Source: Glomus cerebriforme (Eukaryota; Glomeromycota; Glomeromycetes; Glomerales; Glomeraceae). From it: a DNA stretch of 64,000 nucleotides. The notes under the pieces were generated by a model. It searched no databases. It was not told the origin of the DNA and was given only the letters and a program-made list of their open reading frames with translations. The translations under genes and the position numbers were made by a program. How positions within the stretch are numbered: the stretch's first letter is position 1; each line of letters opens with the position of its first letter. The DNA is taken from contig QKYT01000018.1 in the NCBI GenBank assembly GCA_003550305.1, positions 339,695-403,694 of the forward strand. Direction: 5' to 3'. Shown piece by piece: positions 27,701 through 41,457 of the stretch.

Positions 27701-30700
27701 CAAGTTTTCTTCTTCAGCAATACCATGAATTTCTTCCAATTCTTTTTGTTTAAACTTCACACGATTACTTTTACGTCCAGAATTATTACTGAAACTCCCT
27801 TCAGATTCATTCTGTGTTTTTCTTAACACTTTATGAACCATATTTTCTCTCTTCTTTCTTTTGAAAGAAGGTTCACCCTTAGCAGACGAAACAACTCCAG
27901 CAAAGCCTTTTGATCTTTCGGCAACTTTTTTCCGTCTTTCTTTCTGCTTAGCTACGTTAGTCTCTTTATTTTTTATTTCAAACTTATCTTCAATTCTTTT
28001 GAAATACGTACGAACTTTTTGAAATGGAAGTTCAACTTCTTGAGCAATTTGTTTACACTTATTCTCATCTTCATAAGGTGTCAGTAATTTTTTTCGATCA
28101 ACATAAAGTTCAAGCTGCTTCTTCTGCTTAGCATCAAGAGGAAAACCAGAGTTCCAATTGCGTGCAATAGTTATAAATCGTAAAGGATCTTCTTCACCAC
28201 AAGAGGCCTTTCCTTTCTTCTTACGTTCAGACATATCATCATCTTCACTATCTACTTGATCTGAATCTGAATTAATATTATCATCTTCACTCTTAAATGT
28301 TGACTCGGAAAATTTTTTTTGAGCTTCGTATTGTAAGCCACTCCAATAGACTGAAACATTTTCAATAGTATCGAGCATATATTCTCCAATAATACGTCTA
28401 TCTGGTCCAGGAACGGAAAAGTCCATCATTGGAGCCTTACGCATTAGTTGATATGCAGGTGCTAAAAGATTTTGAGGTAAACTATAGTTTCTTGTTGAAT
28501 TATCTTCAACTCCATCATCTGGAACAAAAGCCTTTTTCATATTTAAAATTGGGTTTCCTTTTCCATCAAAAACACGTTTAAGTTTTTTAATTAACTTTAA
28601 AGCCACAAGAATATCAATTAACCTTTTAAGATTTTGCCTGAATTTGTAATTTCCAGTAAAAATTTCCAATCTGAGATCACTTGGAAGGTTAATAACACTA
28701 AGTGACATATTTTGCCCTGATCTTATATAATCAGTCAATTTTACACTTGGAGTAAATTGTCCAACAAGCTTAAGATATAAATCAAGAGGAAGATCTCTAA
28801 GAAGGATTGCCGTCTGAAAAATTCCTTCCTCTTTCATAATGCAAGGGTCAGCTGGATCTGCATCATTAATTTTGTTGAAAAAATATTGATGTAAGGTTTT
28901 TGCTCGTATCATCTTAGCATTAATCCAGCCATATTCACGAGCACAATGTAACCAACACATATCATTAGGTAATTTTTCATTAGTATTAAATTGACTGCTA
29001 TTTGAATCCGTTGTTGGCATCGATAACATGAGCTTATCATATGAGGTTGACTGTGGAATTGTAGAAATTGAAGCGGCTAGAAGATTTACGGAATTATTAG
29101 CTGCTGCTTCAGTAGCCATACGTTTCTGTAGTTCCGAAAGAGGCTCTAATTCGATATAGTCTACCTGTTCGATTTTAGCTGCTCTATAAGATCTACCAAC
29201 AAGTAAAGCTTTATCTTGTAGTTTAGTTACATATTCCTTCACTTCGGGACTTTCAGGTGTCAACTTAGGATTAAGGAACAAGAGCTTATTTTGATCTTTA
29301 CCATTTAATGATGGTAATACTATATTATACTGTCTTAACATCCCCTTTCTTTCCATAACACTTCCAGTACGTGCCAACGTCTTTTTATCAATTGTATGTA
29401 AAGTCATACTATTATAATATTCACGAATTTTATTTTGATATGCATTAATAAGCATCGCACCACATTCTAATACTTTATGTTCTTTCAAAAGATTTTCTAT
29501 AATTTTCTCTCGTAATGATGCAGTAATTGAAACAACGGGAGCAACCTTCTTTTTTGAATTATATACTTTCTTAACATTATGTAAAGTATTTTCATTTGAA
29601 CTTTCAAACTCGTTTGTTGAAGCTGAAGCGGAAGAGGGTTCCACATTGATCACTAAAGCATCATTATCTTTATGATTGATATTACTTAATTCATCACTAT
29701 CTGATTGTCTAACTGAATTTTCAGCATTCAACGCTTGGTTATGGCTATCTACATTAGAAGGTTCTACAACATTTAATTCAGTATTTAATTTTGTTGTTTG
29801 TTGTAGATGTTGAGGGGCTGATATAATTAGATTATTATTATTAAAAACATTATCTCTATAAGAATCAATATCAGTAATCATATCAACCTCTATATCTTGA
29901 TCAGATGAATTCAAATTATAATTCGATTGATAGGCATTTGGAATAATAGGTTTATCAATCTGCATTTCTGTACTATTCTCTTCATCGTGTAATATAATAT
30001 CTTCTGCAGAAGATTTTTCATAAGGTCCAGGAACAGGATCATAAACATCCATGTCTATTTCGTTTACTTCAATATCGGGCATAGGAGTTGTAATGTTATT
30101 ATCAACTTTCTTGAACCTCCCATACATCGTTCTAGGACTTGGTTTGTCTATTGTTTGAATATGTGATTTTTCCTGTACGAAATTTGCATCATCGTTAAAT
30201 GATTTTGATTCTTCAACTTTTGCCATCTTCTTACTAGGCTTTTTACTTCCCGTTTTATTATTATTACCCTTTCGTGGACGACCGCGCTTCTTCTTACCAT
30301 CAACCTTTTCACTTGGCTTCTCTTCAATTATTTTTGGAATTTTATTTTTGTCGATGAGTTCTCCTTCAGAATCATATTTTTTAGGTCGCCCTCTTTTTTT
30401 TGGTACAGTTGCAATCACTTTAGGTGGTTCAATAATCCCCCTCTCTTTATTCTTTTTCCTTCTACGTCTTTCTCTAGTATTTAAACTAGGTAAGAAATCA
30501 TCATTCTTTTCTTCTTCGCCATCTTGCAGCAATTCGACTCCCCATAGCGGATCATGTATATATTCTGAATTCCGATTTTCATTAGAATTATCCTGATTTA
30601 TGTCCTCCAAGTTTAAACCATGAGCTACAGCAAATTTCATATAACCTTCACGCGAGAAATAACGATAATGCCTTTCTCGTCCTTTACACTCAACGGCACG

Positions 30701-32614
30701 TTTTATAATAAACCGTTTTAAACCAGGAGGTAAATCAATAATAAGCCCAGTTAATGACTTATTTAAAACACGATCATTTATGCTACGAAACATACATTGA
30801 AGTTCCTTAGATCAAGATAAAAATAACATTAATTAAATGAAAAATATTATATTATTATTTAAAATAGTAATAACTATCAAAAGACATACTGCTGCAGTTA
30901 TTCCTCGTTCACCAGCCATATGGATTAAACGATACACTTGACAATCCAAAGGCAAATCCACAAAAACACCAGATTGAAATGGCTTTTCATTAGACTCAGC
31001 ATGTGCTGTCATAGAATCTGGTGTATCTACGGTAGAGGATTTATGCTTACGTTTATCTAAGTTAAAATATGAATTTTTTTTACTCAAATAAGTTAAAATA
31101 AAAATAATTATCATTAAAATTTTCTTACCATTATTGTTGTTGTTGCCTTTTACATACATCTTAGCAAACTTAAAACATCGTTCCATTTGCCCATCCATAG
31201 ATTTTTTCGGAACATTAACTTTTACGATGTATCCATCTTTCGTTAAATCGTCAATTCTGTTATTAAACCAACGTCGTTGGTTCTTTGTTGGATTTGATAT
31301 TGCAAACTAGAGGAGAAATATTATTATAATTATTATAAAGATGATGTTTTTAGGAATATTTAACTTACCAAGGCCATCCTTATATCATTTGCAGACATAA
31401 TCTTATTCTTAGCTTTACTAAGGATCTCGGTTAATCTGATTTTTACTAGTTCAGAATTGAATGAAACATCATCGCCAATTTTATCTGTTGAATCATGATC
31501 ATCGCCTGATTGTAAACCGGATACTGGGATTTTGCTCGTTGGTATATATACAGATTTTCCAGAATATGCTTTATTTTGAGCCGCACATCCAGACAAGATG
31601 CACAGGTTTGTTTGTATCCCATTTTGAGTAACTTTTAATTTTACTCTAAAAAAAACAAAATAATATCATTATAATTATTATCAAATAATTATGAATTAAA
31701 AAAATAATGAAGAATAATATAAATAAATTCATTTACATTAATTTTAGGTTACAAAGTGTTTTTAAATAATGAGAGAAAGATTTTGGCTCAATATTAAAAT
31801 GTCTTGCCATATCTACTTGGGTAGCACCTAAAGAACGATGTTTCGCTATATATTGTAATATTCTCCAAACTTGGCTGGATAGTGACCGAGATGTCTAAAA
31901 TAAATTATAAGGTTTACTAGATTGAATCAAAAATCAATAATGGTCATATATACTTACATCAACTGTCCCAAAAAGTATTTTTTTTTGGAACTTCTCAGTT
32001 GTCATTATTCGAAATCTATCACCATAATTTGTTTTGATATCTTCAAGGGACATATTTTCGATTTGAATGTTCTGATATTGATTTTCTTCAATCTATTTTA
32101 TTCAATAAGAAAAGACAAAAGTATTAATATAATGTTTTAACTTTACTATTGAATAATCATAATAATAAAAGATATTTACTGATTTAAGTGATGTGGCCGT
32201 TTTTTTTTTGCTCTTTGTTGAAATCTCTTGAATTTGTTCTGATGTATCCTTTGGTATATAAAACAACAATTCATCACTAGTTGAGAATTGTGACCAAAAG
32301 AAATTTTTGTATGCTTCATCAATTGTTGGTTTTATTATTTCTGGTTCGTCGAATGTTATAAATTCTTTACAACGTTTATTAATGAATTCTTGTACAAATA
32401 CCCATAAACGATCAATTCCACAACCTTTTTTCGGTTGAGAAATTTAAAGGAACAAACACGAAACATTTATTATTACGTACTGTATGTAATAATTTAACGA
32501 ATATAGACGAATTAACAAAGTTATAAAAGACAAAATCAAAGATTACAAGTGCGAACCTTCAGCTCCTTCCATTGCGATTTCCTCTAAGCAGTATACGATA
32601 GTTTCATCAATCAT
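24770..32614 (-). CDS. TFC3: TFIIIC largest subunit (B-block-binding, Tfc3/GTF3C1 type)
   Basis: Multi-exon minus-strand gene starting [17 protein letters not shown] at 32614 and ending [11 protein letters not shown] at 24770. Near the N-terminus (31745-31895) is the B-block-binding winged-helix segment: [20 protein letters not shown] followed by [13 protein letters not shown]. The very long exon (about 27684-30793) carries two AT-hooks, [10 protein letters not shown] and [10 protein letters not shown], acidic low-complexity stretches, further winged-helix-like regions ([12 protein letters not shown]), and a homeodomain/HTH-like segment (about 27990-28140). The next exon (27222-27560) has a SANT/Myb-like helix pair beginning [26 protein letters not shown] binds the B box of tRNA genes and recruits TFIIIB. 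The protein is around 2,000 residues, as usual for the family. Some small exon borders were not resolved. Confidence 0.87.
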
Positions 32615-33027
32615 TTTTAAGAAATAGCCTAAACAGAAATAAATTAAAACGATATAAGTATAAAATACACACGTTCAAAATGCAATTGAATACAGTTCGC
32701 GTCAAAAGAATATATTATTTTTTATATTAAACTTACTTTAAAACAGAAATTAATAAAGATTTAAAGGATTGGATAAATTTGAAAAAGAAAAAAAAATAAA
32801 AAATTATAATGATACTACTGTTAAAACAGGTTGATTTTTCGTTAATAAAAAATATACACCCTGTTCAAGCAAATGTTTGCAACTTTTTTTTTATTCATCA
32901 TTTATCACATTTATCAATAAAATTTGGATTATGTAATCATTGCTATAAACTTTTTCTCAAAAAATCACATGACATAAAATTAGAATAAATGAATAGCAAT
33001 TAGATATCTAGCATTCTCACATGATGA
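32615..33027. other. Intergenic spacer
   Basis: Promoter side of the TFIIIC gene and 3' side of the CREG-like gene. No coding signal. Confidence 0.5.
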
Positions 33028-34000
33028 TTAAGGATGTTGCATATTCATCCATCCACTTTGTTCAACTTTTTCGTTACAATTATGATTTATATAAATATTT
33101 TTATCAGGTTCAACTTCATGATATAATTCACTATCAATATAACCAATAAAATGTTCACCACCAAATCCACCAACAAAATAAATATCTTGTACGATAAATC
33201 TATAAAAATAGAATACATGTCCTTTACCAGGAATCCTATAAACAAAATTTTTTGTTTAGATTGGAAATATTAAAAAAAAAACAAGAAAAATAAGTGATAT
33301 AATAAAAAATTTATTACCACCAATGCGCTCTTGGATGTTTATCTAAAAAGCATTTTTGTACATTTACAACCTAGAAAAATAAATATTTTTAATTAATAAA
33401 TATCAACAAGTAATTTATTTATTATTTCTTTATTTTAAGATGCATACTTCATCCTCAGGTACTCTTTCTAAATGACCAAATAAATTAAGCCTTGGTTCAG
33501 CAACAGGAAAAAAAGTATCATTTTTACTTAATTTACGAATCATTAAAGAAGCTTTCCAATTATTTCTTTTAGCATTTTGAATATTTTTCTAAAAAAAAAA
33601 AATTTTATTAAAATTATAATAACAAACATTTTTATTTTTATAACTTTTTCTTTTTTACCTGCCAGTCACTTAAAAGAAGTAATGGATTTCCAGTTGAAGG
33701 ACAATCATCAGCGAAATAATCCAATAATCCAAAAGGATAACCTATAATTATTATGTTATAAATAAATTAAATCTTATTATTAACGTTTATCATAAAATTC
33801 TTAAATATTATAATACCTCGAACATCCTCTTTTTCATAATCATTCATTATAGTAACCAAAGTACCAATACCAAATTCATTTACGAGAGTTCTAGAGATAA
33901 TAGCCGCGTCTTTTTCACTTTCCGCAAATTTGTAAGGATTAACATTATTAATGATAAAGCATAAAAATAAAATTAAAATCAACCGGTGTGAATTAGCCAT
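33028..34000 (-). CDS. Secreted CREG-like protein (FMN-binding split barrel fold)
   Basis: Five exons read continuously on the minus strand. A signal peptide (HRLILILFLCFIINNVNPYK) is followed by AIISRTLVNEFGIGTLVTIM; then GYPFGLLDYFADDCPSTGNP and LLLLSDWQ; then NIQNAKRNNWKASLMIRKLS and AEPRLNLFGHLERVPEDE; then CFLDKHPRAHWW; and finally GHVFYFYRFIVQDIYFVGGF with GGEHFIGYID. This is the order of the CREG family (pyridoxamine-phosphate-oxidase-like fold; secreted or lysosomal in animals, probably without enzyme activity). About 215 residues, normal length. The role in fungi is not established. Confidence 0.88.
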
Positions 34001-35006
34001 AATGTGTATATCATTGAAGTTGGGGTTTTTTTATATGATTTGAATAAAACAAATTTTTAAGGATGTTTCACAGTAGTCAAAAACGTACGTTTCACGTTAG
34101 CCAAATTAATATAACCTTAAAAATAAAGTTCAAATAGTGACGTAAACTTTCTCAATTTTTTTTTTTTTATGGGAAAAACTCCTTTTTTGTAATTATTTCC
34201 CCTTAATTTTTTTAAACTATAGAAAATCCAAGATATATCGAAATTTAAAGGAATAATTAAAATTGTAAATTGTTACATCTGATTACTATGCCATAGTCTA
34301 AGTATTCTGATGTAATATAATGTCATAACCTAGATGTTTACCCTGTGCGTATCTGTGTTATCTAGTACTGTATAAATAAAATCTACAAAAAGAGAAACAA
34401 AAACATTTAGTTAGAACATTTCTAAAAAAATGATACAAAATTTACATTTCAATTTTGTACTGAATTTACAAAAAACTTTCAATTAGAATTCTAATAAAGA
34501 AAAAAACAAAAAAAAAATGAAGTTTTGTAATAAAACATTCATTATAAACTTATGTTTCCTATAAAAAAGGTTTGAAGTTATAACTTCAAAATTCACCAAG
34601 GTTTTCAATTGAAACTAATCCTACAAAAATAAAAAAAAGAAATATTAATACTGTTTTTACTATTTCTTTAAGAGATTTTGTTAAGATCATCCCTTATGAT
34701 TTTATTAAACGTCATCCTAATAATGTGATCACGTGATTGGTATAAACTTTTATTAGACTTTCATAATTTTTTCCCACAATTGGTTTCCTTTTCCTTTTTT
34801 TCTCCCAAAAAAAAGAAAAAATATTAAAACAAAATGTATCAAATTTTTTTTAAATAACTCTTTTTATCTTTAAAAATATTATTAAAAGAAGTAAGTAAAG
34901 CAGCTTTGTTTCTTTAAAATTTTTTTCATTATTTTATAAATATTAACATTTCTAACATTTCTGATAAATTTTTTAGTTTAAATGTTTAATCATTTTTATA
35001 TAAAAA
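34001..35006. other. AT-rich intergenic region
   Basis: No coding signal. It contains a GTGATCACGTGAT palindrome near 34722 and many A/T runs. Confidence 0.45.
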
Positions 35007-35215
35007 ATGTATGATTTTGATGAAACTAACATTGAATCCAATTATCTTAATGATCAGAATAAGTCTTCTGAAGGGTCATCTGTTCAATAAACTCTCTTTT
35101 CTTATGTTGGAATGCAATTTGAAAATTGGACCCACACTAATTTAGTATTATTGGCATATGGAGGATTCAAGATAAATACTTGGATAAAAATAAAGGTGTA
35201 TATAAGTAGAATATA
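35007..35215 (+). pseudogene. Fragment of a FAR1/MULE-like transposase N-terminus
   Basis: From the ATG at 35007 the frame reads MYDFDETNIESNYLNDQN, hits a stop at 35088-35090, then continues as VGMQFENWTHTNLVLLAYGG. This resembles the start of the FAR1-type DNA-binding domain of MULE proteins. It is short and broken; assignment is by pattern only. Confidence 0.4.
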
Positions 35216-35526
35216 GATATGTGGAAATATTCAAATCAAAAAAAAAATTGCAACAGATCCTTCAAATAACGCAATAGAGAATTGATCAAAACTGGCTGTA
35301 CTTGTTTTGTAAATATGTGCTGATTACTTAGTCATAATGTCCTTTTATTACTCTTCATGCTGATATTACTTTCGCAAAAAAAGAAATATGAAATATCTGT
35401 AACCTTATTAGATATAAAAGACTCACTATTAGATAAGTTATTTATATTAATAATTGTATTCTTATTTTCAGATTTATTTATCATCTTCAATTTTTATTAC
35501 TCTCAAATGGTCAATTGGATTGCATC

Positions 35527-35955
35527 CCTTGAATGTGTGCCAGGTTTGTGGCACAGCAATTTTTCAAAAAAAATACATAACAGATTTTTTCTCTAACATA
35601 AAGCTTTTAAAATTTTACTGTAAATGTGATTTTTGCTGCTCTGCAAGTTTACTTATACTTTGGAAGAAGGTTTAAAATACCATTTTTGACTTTACATATA
35701 AATGATTGATTTTANCATCTTTGCTAATCATTTTCAAAAATAGATTTGACAAAAATAAAATTTTTGTCAAATAAGTCAATAATGATATTTAAAATTGCTT
35801 TTGGCACTCTAAGTAAACTTGCAGAGCAGCCGAAATTAAGTATATTTAGTAACTTTTAAAAGTTATATGTTAATATAAAAAATTTTATTTTTATGATTTT
35901 TTGTTGCATCACATCGGCTAGCTGCGCCACAAACCTGGTATACATTTTGTTTAAG
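35527..35955. mobile_element. Foldback/MITE-like element with 15-bp direct flanks
   Basis: Left end carries GTGCCAGGTTTGTGGCACAGC and the right end its near inverse GCTGCGCCACAAACCTGG. Further in, GCTGCTCTGCAAGTTTACTT (about 35636) pairs with AAGTAAACTTGCAGAGCAGC (about 35811), and a central palindrome TTTGACAAAAAT/ATTTTTGTCAAA lies at about 35744-35770. The whole is flanked by a direct repeat CAATTGGATTGCATC at 35512-35526 and 35956-35970. The assembly has an unresolved base (n) at 35715 near the fold centre. No transposase is encoded. Confidence 0.65.
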
Positions 35956-36494
35956 CAATTGGATTGCATCTTTTTGCCTATTCTTACTTTATATAAACAC
36001 ACTTAGATCTTCTGCAGATTATGGCCAATTGTATTATTACCCATCTAGATCTTGTTAATCTTAAACTTTTTAAATTTGCATTAAGGGAATCTCAAATTGC
36101 AGATTTTTACATACACTTAAATTCAACAGATTTTACAAAGAATCTCATTTACATAGAGCTAAGAAAAAGTTAGATGTAGATTTTACTGATTTCACTAATC
36201 TTTTAATATTTTTCCATCTCTAACGATTTTAACTTTGATCTCTATAACCTTTATATTAGGACCCTGGTTTATATAGATTACAGAAAATTATCCATTTTCT
36301 TACCATTAATAAAAGTTAATATCTGAACTATTAAAGAATTAGACCTTACTTTCTATAATATTATCTTTCAAGATTACCCTAATGATGTTCTTAAAATTTT
36401 CAGATTCACCTTCAAATATTGACTTTATTTCACTATTTAGCTTATTACCTCTAATTTTAATAACATACTAAGTTAGCAGCTTAAGATGGGTTGT

Positions 36495-36835
36495 AAATAG
36501 ACAATTGCAAAATAATTGCAATTTGTAATATTGCAAATAATTGCAAAAATTAAGGTTCTATTCTGCAATTTTTGCCAAAATTATATATTATAAATTTATT
36601 AAAGCATAACTCTGCTAATATCAATTCTAAAATAATCAAATTATCACTATTCGAATTTTCTTATTAAGAGGATTCAAATGGTATAAAATTTATCAAAATC
36701 TAATTACTAGATCTTGAGTAATTTGCAATTTTGTATTTTTATATAAATCACGTAATTGGAATTGTGGAATTGTGGTGCAATTCAATTTAAAATTCTGCAA
36801 TATTGCAGATTTGGAAAAATAATTGCAGTGTTTTC
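36495..36835. repeat. TTGCAAT-rich inverted repeat, possible MITE
   Basis: The left part has repeated ATTGCAAATAATTGCAA motifs (36499-36570). The right part has CTGCAATATTGCAG and AATAATTGCAGTG (36790-36835), roughly inverted. The termini are diverged and I found no clear target duplication. Confidence 0.35.
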
Positions 36836-36839
36836 TTTA

Positions 36840-38380
36840 TTGGTAGCAACTTAAATATAATTTACAGTTTATTACAAAAGAAAGAATTCCTGATACTTTT
36901 ACCTTATTTTACTTGCCAGTTAATATTTCTTAATGTTCTTTCTACTATCAATACACATTAATTCATTTATGCAATCTTCTCCTATTATTCATTCTTCAAA
37001 AAATAAATGGAAAGAAGAATAGATCAGATTACTTTTACCTATATTTTTCTTTTATGGGTATATTATTTCAAAATATGATAATGATGCAGTTAATTTTTAT
37101 ACTTATAATAAATTTGATTCCTTTAGAAATTCTATTTTAACTTTCAAACCTTATACTGGTATTTATGGTTTAATTTTCAGTCTATTACAATATGATAACT
37201 ACTAGATTCAACCCACAAATATTAATTTTCTGCCAAAAGATTACATTTACAAATTTTATCCAATATTTTCAAGAATTCCTCTGTTGATCATAAATTTTTT
37301 TTCCAATGTATTATAGAACTTTTTATACAGATGATATCTATTAGAGTAATGATTCTTAATCTTTACAGATTGTGCTTTCAGATTTTCACTTATTGGATGA
37401 AATTTTCATTTACAATCAAATTTCAGACAGAAATACTGCAACTATTTTATTTCAGCTGTTACGTTATCATTAACGTCTGCCACCCATCAGTAGACTAAAA
37501 TTAAGTATTAGTTTAACATTATGCTTGGTTTAAATTTAACATACCTTTTTTTCTCTTATATCTTTAAATTTAACTTTTAAAATATGATAGTTTCTCTCAA
37601 TTTAAATAACTTTACATTGAATAATTAAAATTGGATAATTTCCCATACTTTATTTCTGGACTTAAAATATTAGAATAAAGAAAAATTGTGTAAAAATATT
37701 TATGCTACCTCAGGACTAATAGAACTATTATGTTCAGATCTTTTTTGCTAAGGAAATGATTAAGGATTGTGTATTTTAGATATTTGTTTTATTTATTATT
37801 TAATTATGAGTTAAAAGCTCTGAAAGCTGAAAAACTTTTAATTAAAGAATTCTCAGCCAATATTTATACATTTTGATGTTTCACTAATTACGTTTCACTA
37901 AACTACTTGTAATACTTTATTTCTTTCATTCTTTTTTCATTTCTATATATTTCCTTCAATCTTTCTTTCTTTCTCTTATTTTTTTATATTTCTATGTTTC
38001 TTTCTTTCTTTCTTAAATTTCTTATATTTTCATCTTTCCTTCTTACTAATGATTATTAATGATTACTAATTATTAATAATAAATTATCCCTTTATGATAT
38101 AATTGTACTCCTCCATTAAGTAATCTACAATGACTCATAATTAATCATGCCGATCATTTGCTTTGCCACTTTACTTTGTCACACTAATCACATGCTAATC
38201 ACGTGTTACTAAACTAAACTATAAATTATTTAAAATATAAATTAAACTATAAAATATTTGTAAATGTTAATTCTTATACTATAAATATTATAACTAACTA
38301 TTAATCTTTATGTAATCTATTCTATATCTTTGGTTACAACATTTACATGAATTTTCTGACATTTTTTAATTTAATATATT
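36840..38380 (+). pseudogene. Probable decayed LINE body
   Basis: Between the TTGCAAT repeat and the RNase H remnant, plus-strand fragments with many stops are found (for example KPYTGIYGLIFSLLQYDN near 37145-37200, and a YTDDI-like stretch near 37325). The position upstream of an RNase H domain suggests the reverse-transcriptase part of the same element, but no RT motif is secure. A pyrimidine-rich simple-repeat tract (cttt/ttct) lies at about 37920-38040. Confidence 0.35.
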
Positions 38381-38807
38381 TATTAATGACTCTTTAAAGT
38401 CTTTTATAGTGGATAGAAATAAGATTGGATTAATATAAATAATCTAATTATTAGATTTTTAGATCATATACAAAATTGGCCTTCATTTACCAGAGCTGAA
38501 TTTAGAAACTATTTTATCTGCTCTCTTAACTATACCAAGTTCATCTATTATTATTATTCACATGGATAATAAGATCTCAATTGACACAATTAATAGCTTT
38601 AAGATTTTATTAGATAATGTTTCTAATTATAATGTTATGCATAAATTAATGAAATATAATAATAAATATTTATTATTAAATATTTGGAATATTGTTAAAC
38701 AAAAACATTTAGTTTTAGAATTAATCAAAGTAAAAGAATACTCTAGTAATATAAATAATGAATTAATAATACTGTACTGCAAACATTCTTACAAAGCAAG
38801 ATATTAG
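38370..38807 (+). pseudogene. LINE RNase H domain remnant
   Basis: Across small frame changes the plus strand reads INDSLKSF, NWPSFTRAEF, then ILSALLTIPSSSIIIIHMDN and KISIDTINSFKILLDN, with a later LVLELIKVKEYSSNINNE. That is the D-E-D-H layout of the RNase H domain carried by LINE-type retrotransposons: TRAEx for the catalytic Glu, HMDN for the second Asp, and VKxxSxNxxNE near the end. The usual VKAHS histidine is lost (KEYS). Frameshifts and stops show it is inactive. Confidence 0.65.
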
Positions 38808-41210
38808 TTTAGATCTTATTATTTCACAATTTACTTTTTATCAAAAAGCTAATTTCTTTTACCAATTAATGTAAGATGATATCCCAGTTGAAATTTCTCT
38901 ATGTACCTTTATTAAACAATTTTATAATATTACTACCAGTACTGAATGTTCTACTATTTACTATAATTATGACATTTGTGATAATATTTATAGCTTTACT
39001 GAATGGTTCTTCCTATAAATTACTTTTGCTATCAGAAATAATAACTTTTATTTCAATTCTAATACATACTACTCCTTTATTTACAAATTGAAATTTAATA
39101 ATCTTTTTATTCTAACAGGATCATTTTAGCTAAACATTTATCCAAAGTTTATGCTTCCCTATATTTCTTTTCTGCTCTAAATCAAAGAAATCTTTTTATT
39201 ATTTCACTTGATACAAATATTTGGCACAATATTAAAACTAACAGTTATTATTATTCTTCAATTCTTAGATGACTGAAAACTCTTTAAATTACTTAATAAT
39301 GATGAAATAAGCTATAGACTAGCTAACTTAAAATTATAAACTCTCAATTTTTTTGATTTTAAAGAGATAATTGATGATAATAGATATAATGCTTTTCTCT
39401 TGTATATTCTCTATTCTATTCTTAAATCCTTTACTTACTCCTTTTTCTTCTTAATTACTAAATCTAACAATTTGTCATACCAATTCATGAATAAATTCTT
39501 TTTGATATTCATCAAAAGATTTTATAATATAATTTAGATATTATATTACCAGATACTCAAAAAATAGGAAAAATAACAGTCTGTTTTAGTTTCTAATATC
39601 TTTACCTTTATATTAAATCAAATTTATCATATATCTTCTAATAAAAAAATTTTTCACTATGTAAATAAAATTGCTTATAATGAGTTTAATCATCTGTTAA
39701 AGATTAAATTTCACATCTTACACAACTGTAATCATAGGATACTTTACAGTAAAAAAGTATATTAAACTAAATATTACAAAAGATGCTTATTTCTTTAAAA
39801 AGCTTTATTACCTAAAGAAAAAGATTCATTGTATGCATAGCAAGGATATTCTGATTAGTGGAGTTTATTGAAGAGAAAAAGAGTAAAAATAATTGTACTA
39901 ATAGTAAATTAAATCAAAATAATTGTAATAATAATAGTTTAGATAGGAACAATATGGTAGACATTTTAGATAGACTTATTTTTCATATTAATTTAGATAA
40001 TCATTTGGTATTAAATCAAAAGAATTGTAGATAAAGCATAAGAGTCAATTTGCATTAAGAAGAAGCTGCTTTCATTTCTTATCTTTACAAATCTACTTTC
40101 TCATATGACAAATTACATTTTTCTTATTATTAGAGGATGTATTTGTAATTTATAAGATGTATTTGTTAAATTTAATACTAATACAATAAATATGATTAAC
40201 TTATTAGAAAAAAAAAATAGTAAATTATAAAACTAATACTAATACTGAATTTACTAATACTAATTAGTAAATTACTGAATATTATAATTTAGTAAATTGA
40301 ATAAATTTTACTGAACTAAAACTGATAACTGATTGGTTCAGTTTAGTATTTACCAAAACTGATTAAAATAAATATTTTTATCAGGAATTTAGTTGATAAT
40401 TAGATTTTATAATTTTAAAAAAAAAATATTTTTTTTTTGCTTTTAAATAAATATGGAAAGATAAAATATGGAAAATATGTATATCTTAAAAAATATAAGC
40501 TCAAACTATTGGCTTAGTAATATTCATAAATTAGAAGTTAAAAAGATATTATATAATAGTATTAAATTTATTTTTAAACATTAATAAAAATAAAGATTTA
40601 CTGAAAATAAGTTTAAAATAAAAAATATTTTTAATTAAATTTATTCTGATACTTATAATAATATGGCTATTAAAAAGTTTAACTTGTAAATTACTTATAA
40701 ATGGTTTTCTTATATTGAGTTCAAAATTACCAAATTAGAAGAAATAAAATTACTAAAATCTTTAAATAAAATATTAAAAAATGCAGTATTTTTGATGCAG
40801 AAAGCTACTTTTTTAAAAGATTCTGATATTCTTTCTTTTAAGATTAAAATTGGTAAATTGGAAGTTAAAGTATTTTTAATTTAGAAAACTTTAACTTTAA
40901 AAGATTCTAATATTCTTTTTTTTTAAGAATAAAATAAGCAGATTGAAAGTTAAAGTAAAATATCTAAAACTCAAACTTTCATTCCAGTATCCTTATAATT
41001 CAAATATGATGAAAGACAAGTGAGAAAATAAAATTGATGTTAATTTAAAGTTATATAAAAGTAATTAGCAAATGCTTTAAATATAAAAAAAAAGAAATAG
41101 TAAATATAAGTAAAAAAAAAATGGCTATTTTTTCAAAATTGATTTTATTTACTTTTAGCAAATAGTTTTTTTCAAATTTCAATAGGTAATGCAAAAATAA
41201 AGCCCAATGT
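38808..41210. other. Degenerate AT-rich transposon debris
   Basis: Many short runs of LINE-like or unassignable sequence with frequent stops on both strands. Repeated ACTAATACTAAT/TAGTAAAT motifs occur at 40170-40380, and a loose repeat around 40600-40990 (AAAGATTCTGATATTCTTTC twice with variation at about 40815 and 40900). No gene can be supported. Confidence 0.45.
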
Positions 41211-41457
41211 TTTTGATATAGTATTCTAAACAGATCAGATCAGATCAGATTTGAAATTTGATCTGATCTGAATTTGATTTATTGTGGTTTGCAAAAATCT
41301 GTGATCGGCAAAAATAATCATGTGTTAAAAATAATCATGATTATTTTGATTATTTTGTGTTACTGACTTTTCGGGTTATAAGGTTATTAAAAAATTACGC
41401 GTTATTTTTTACACGAATAAAAATAATGGTAGAAACTTTAGTAAAATCTGAAATTAC

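Noticed and set aside
37920..38040. Possible CRISPR-like regular repeats (CTTTCTTTC)
   Set aside because: It is an ordinary pyrimidine microsatellite in a eukaryotic genome, with no spacers.
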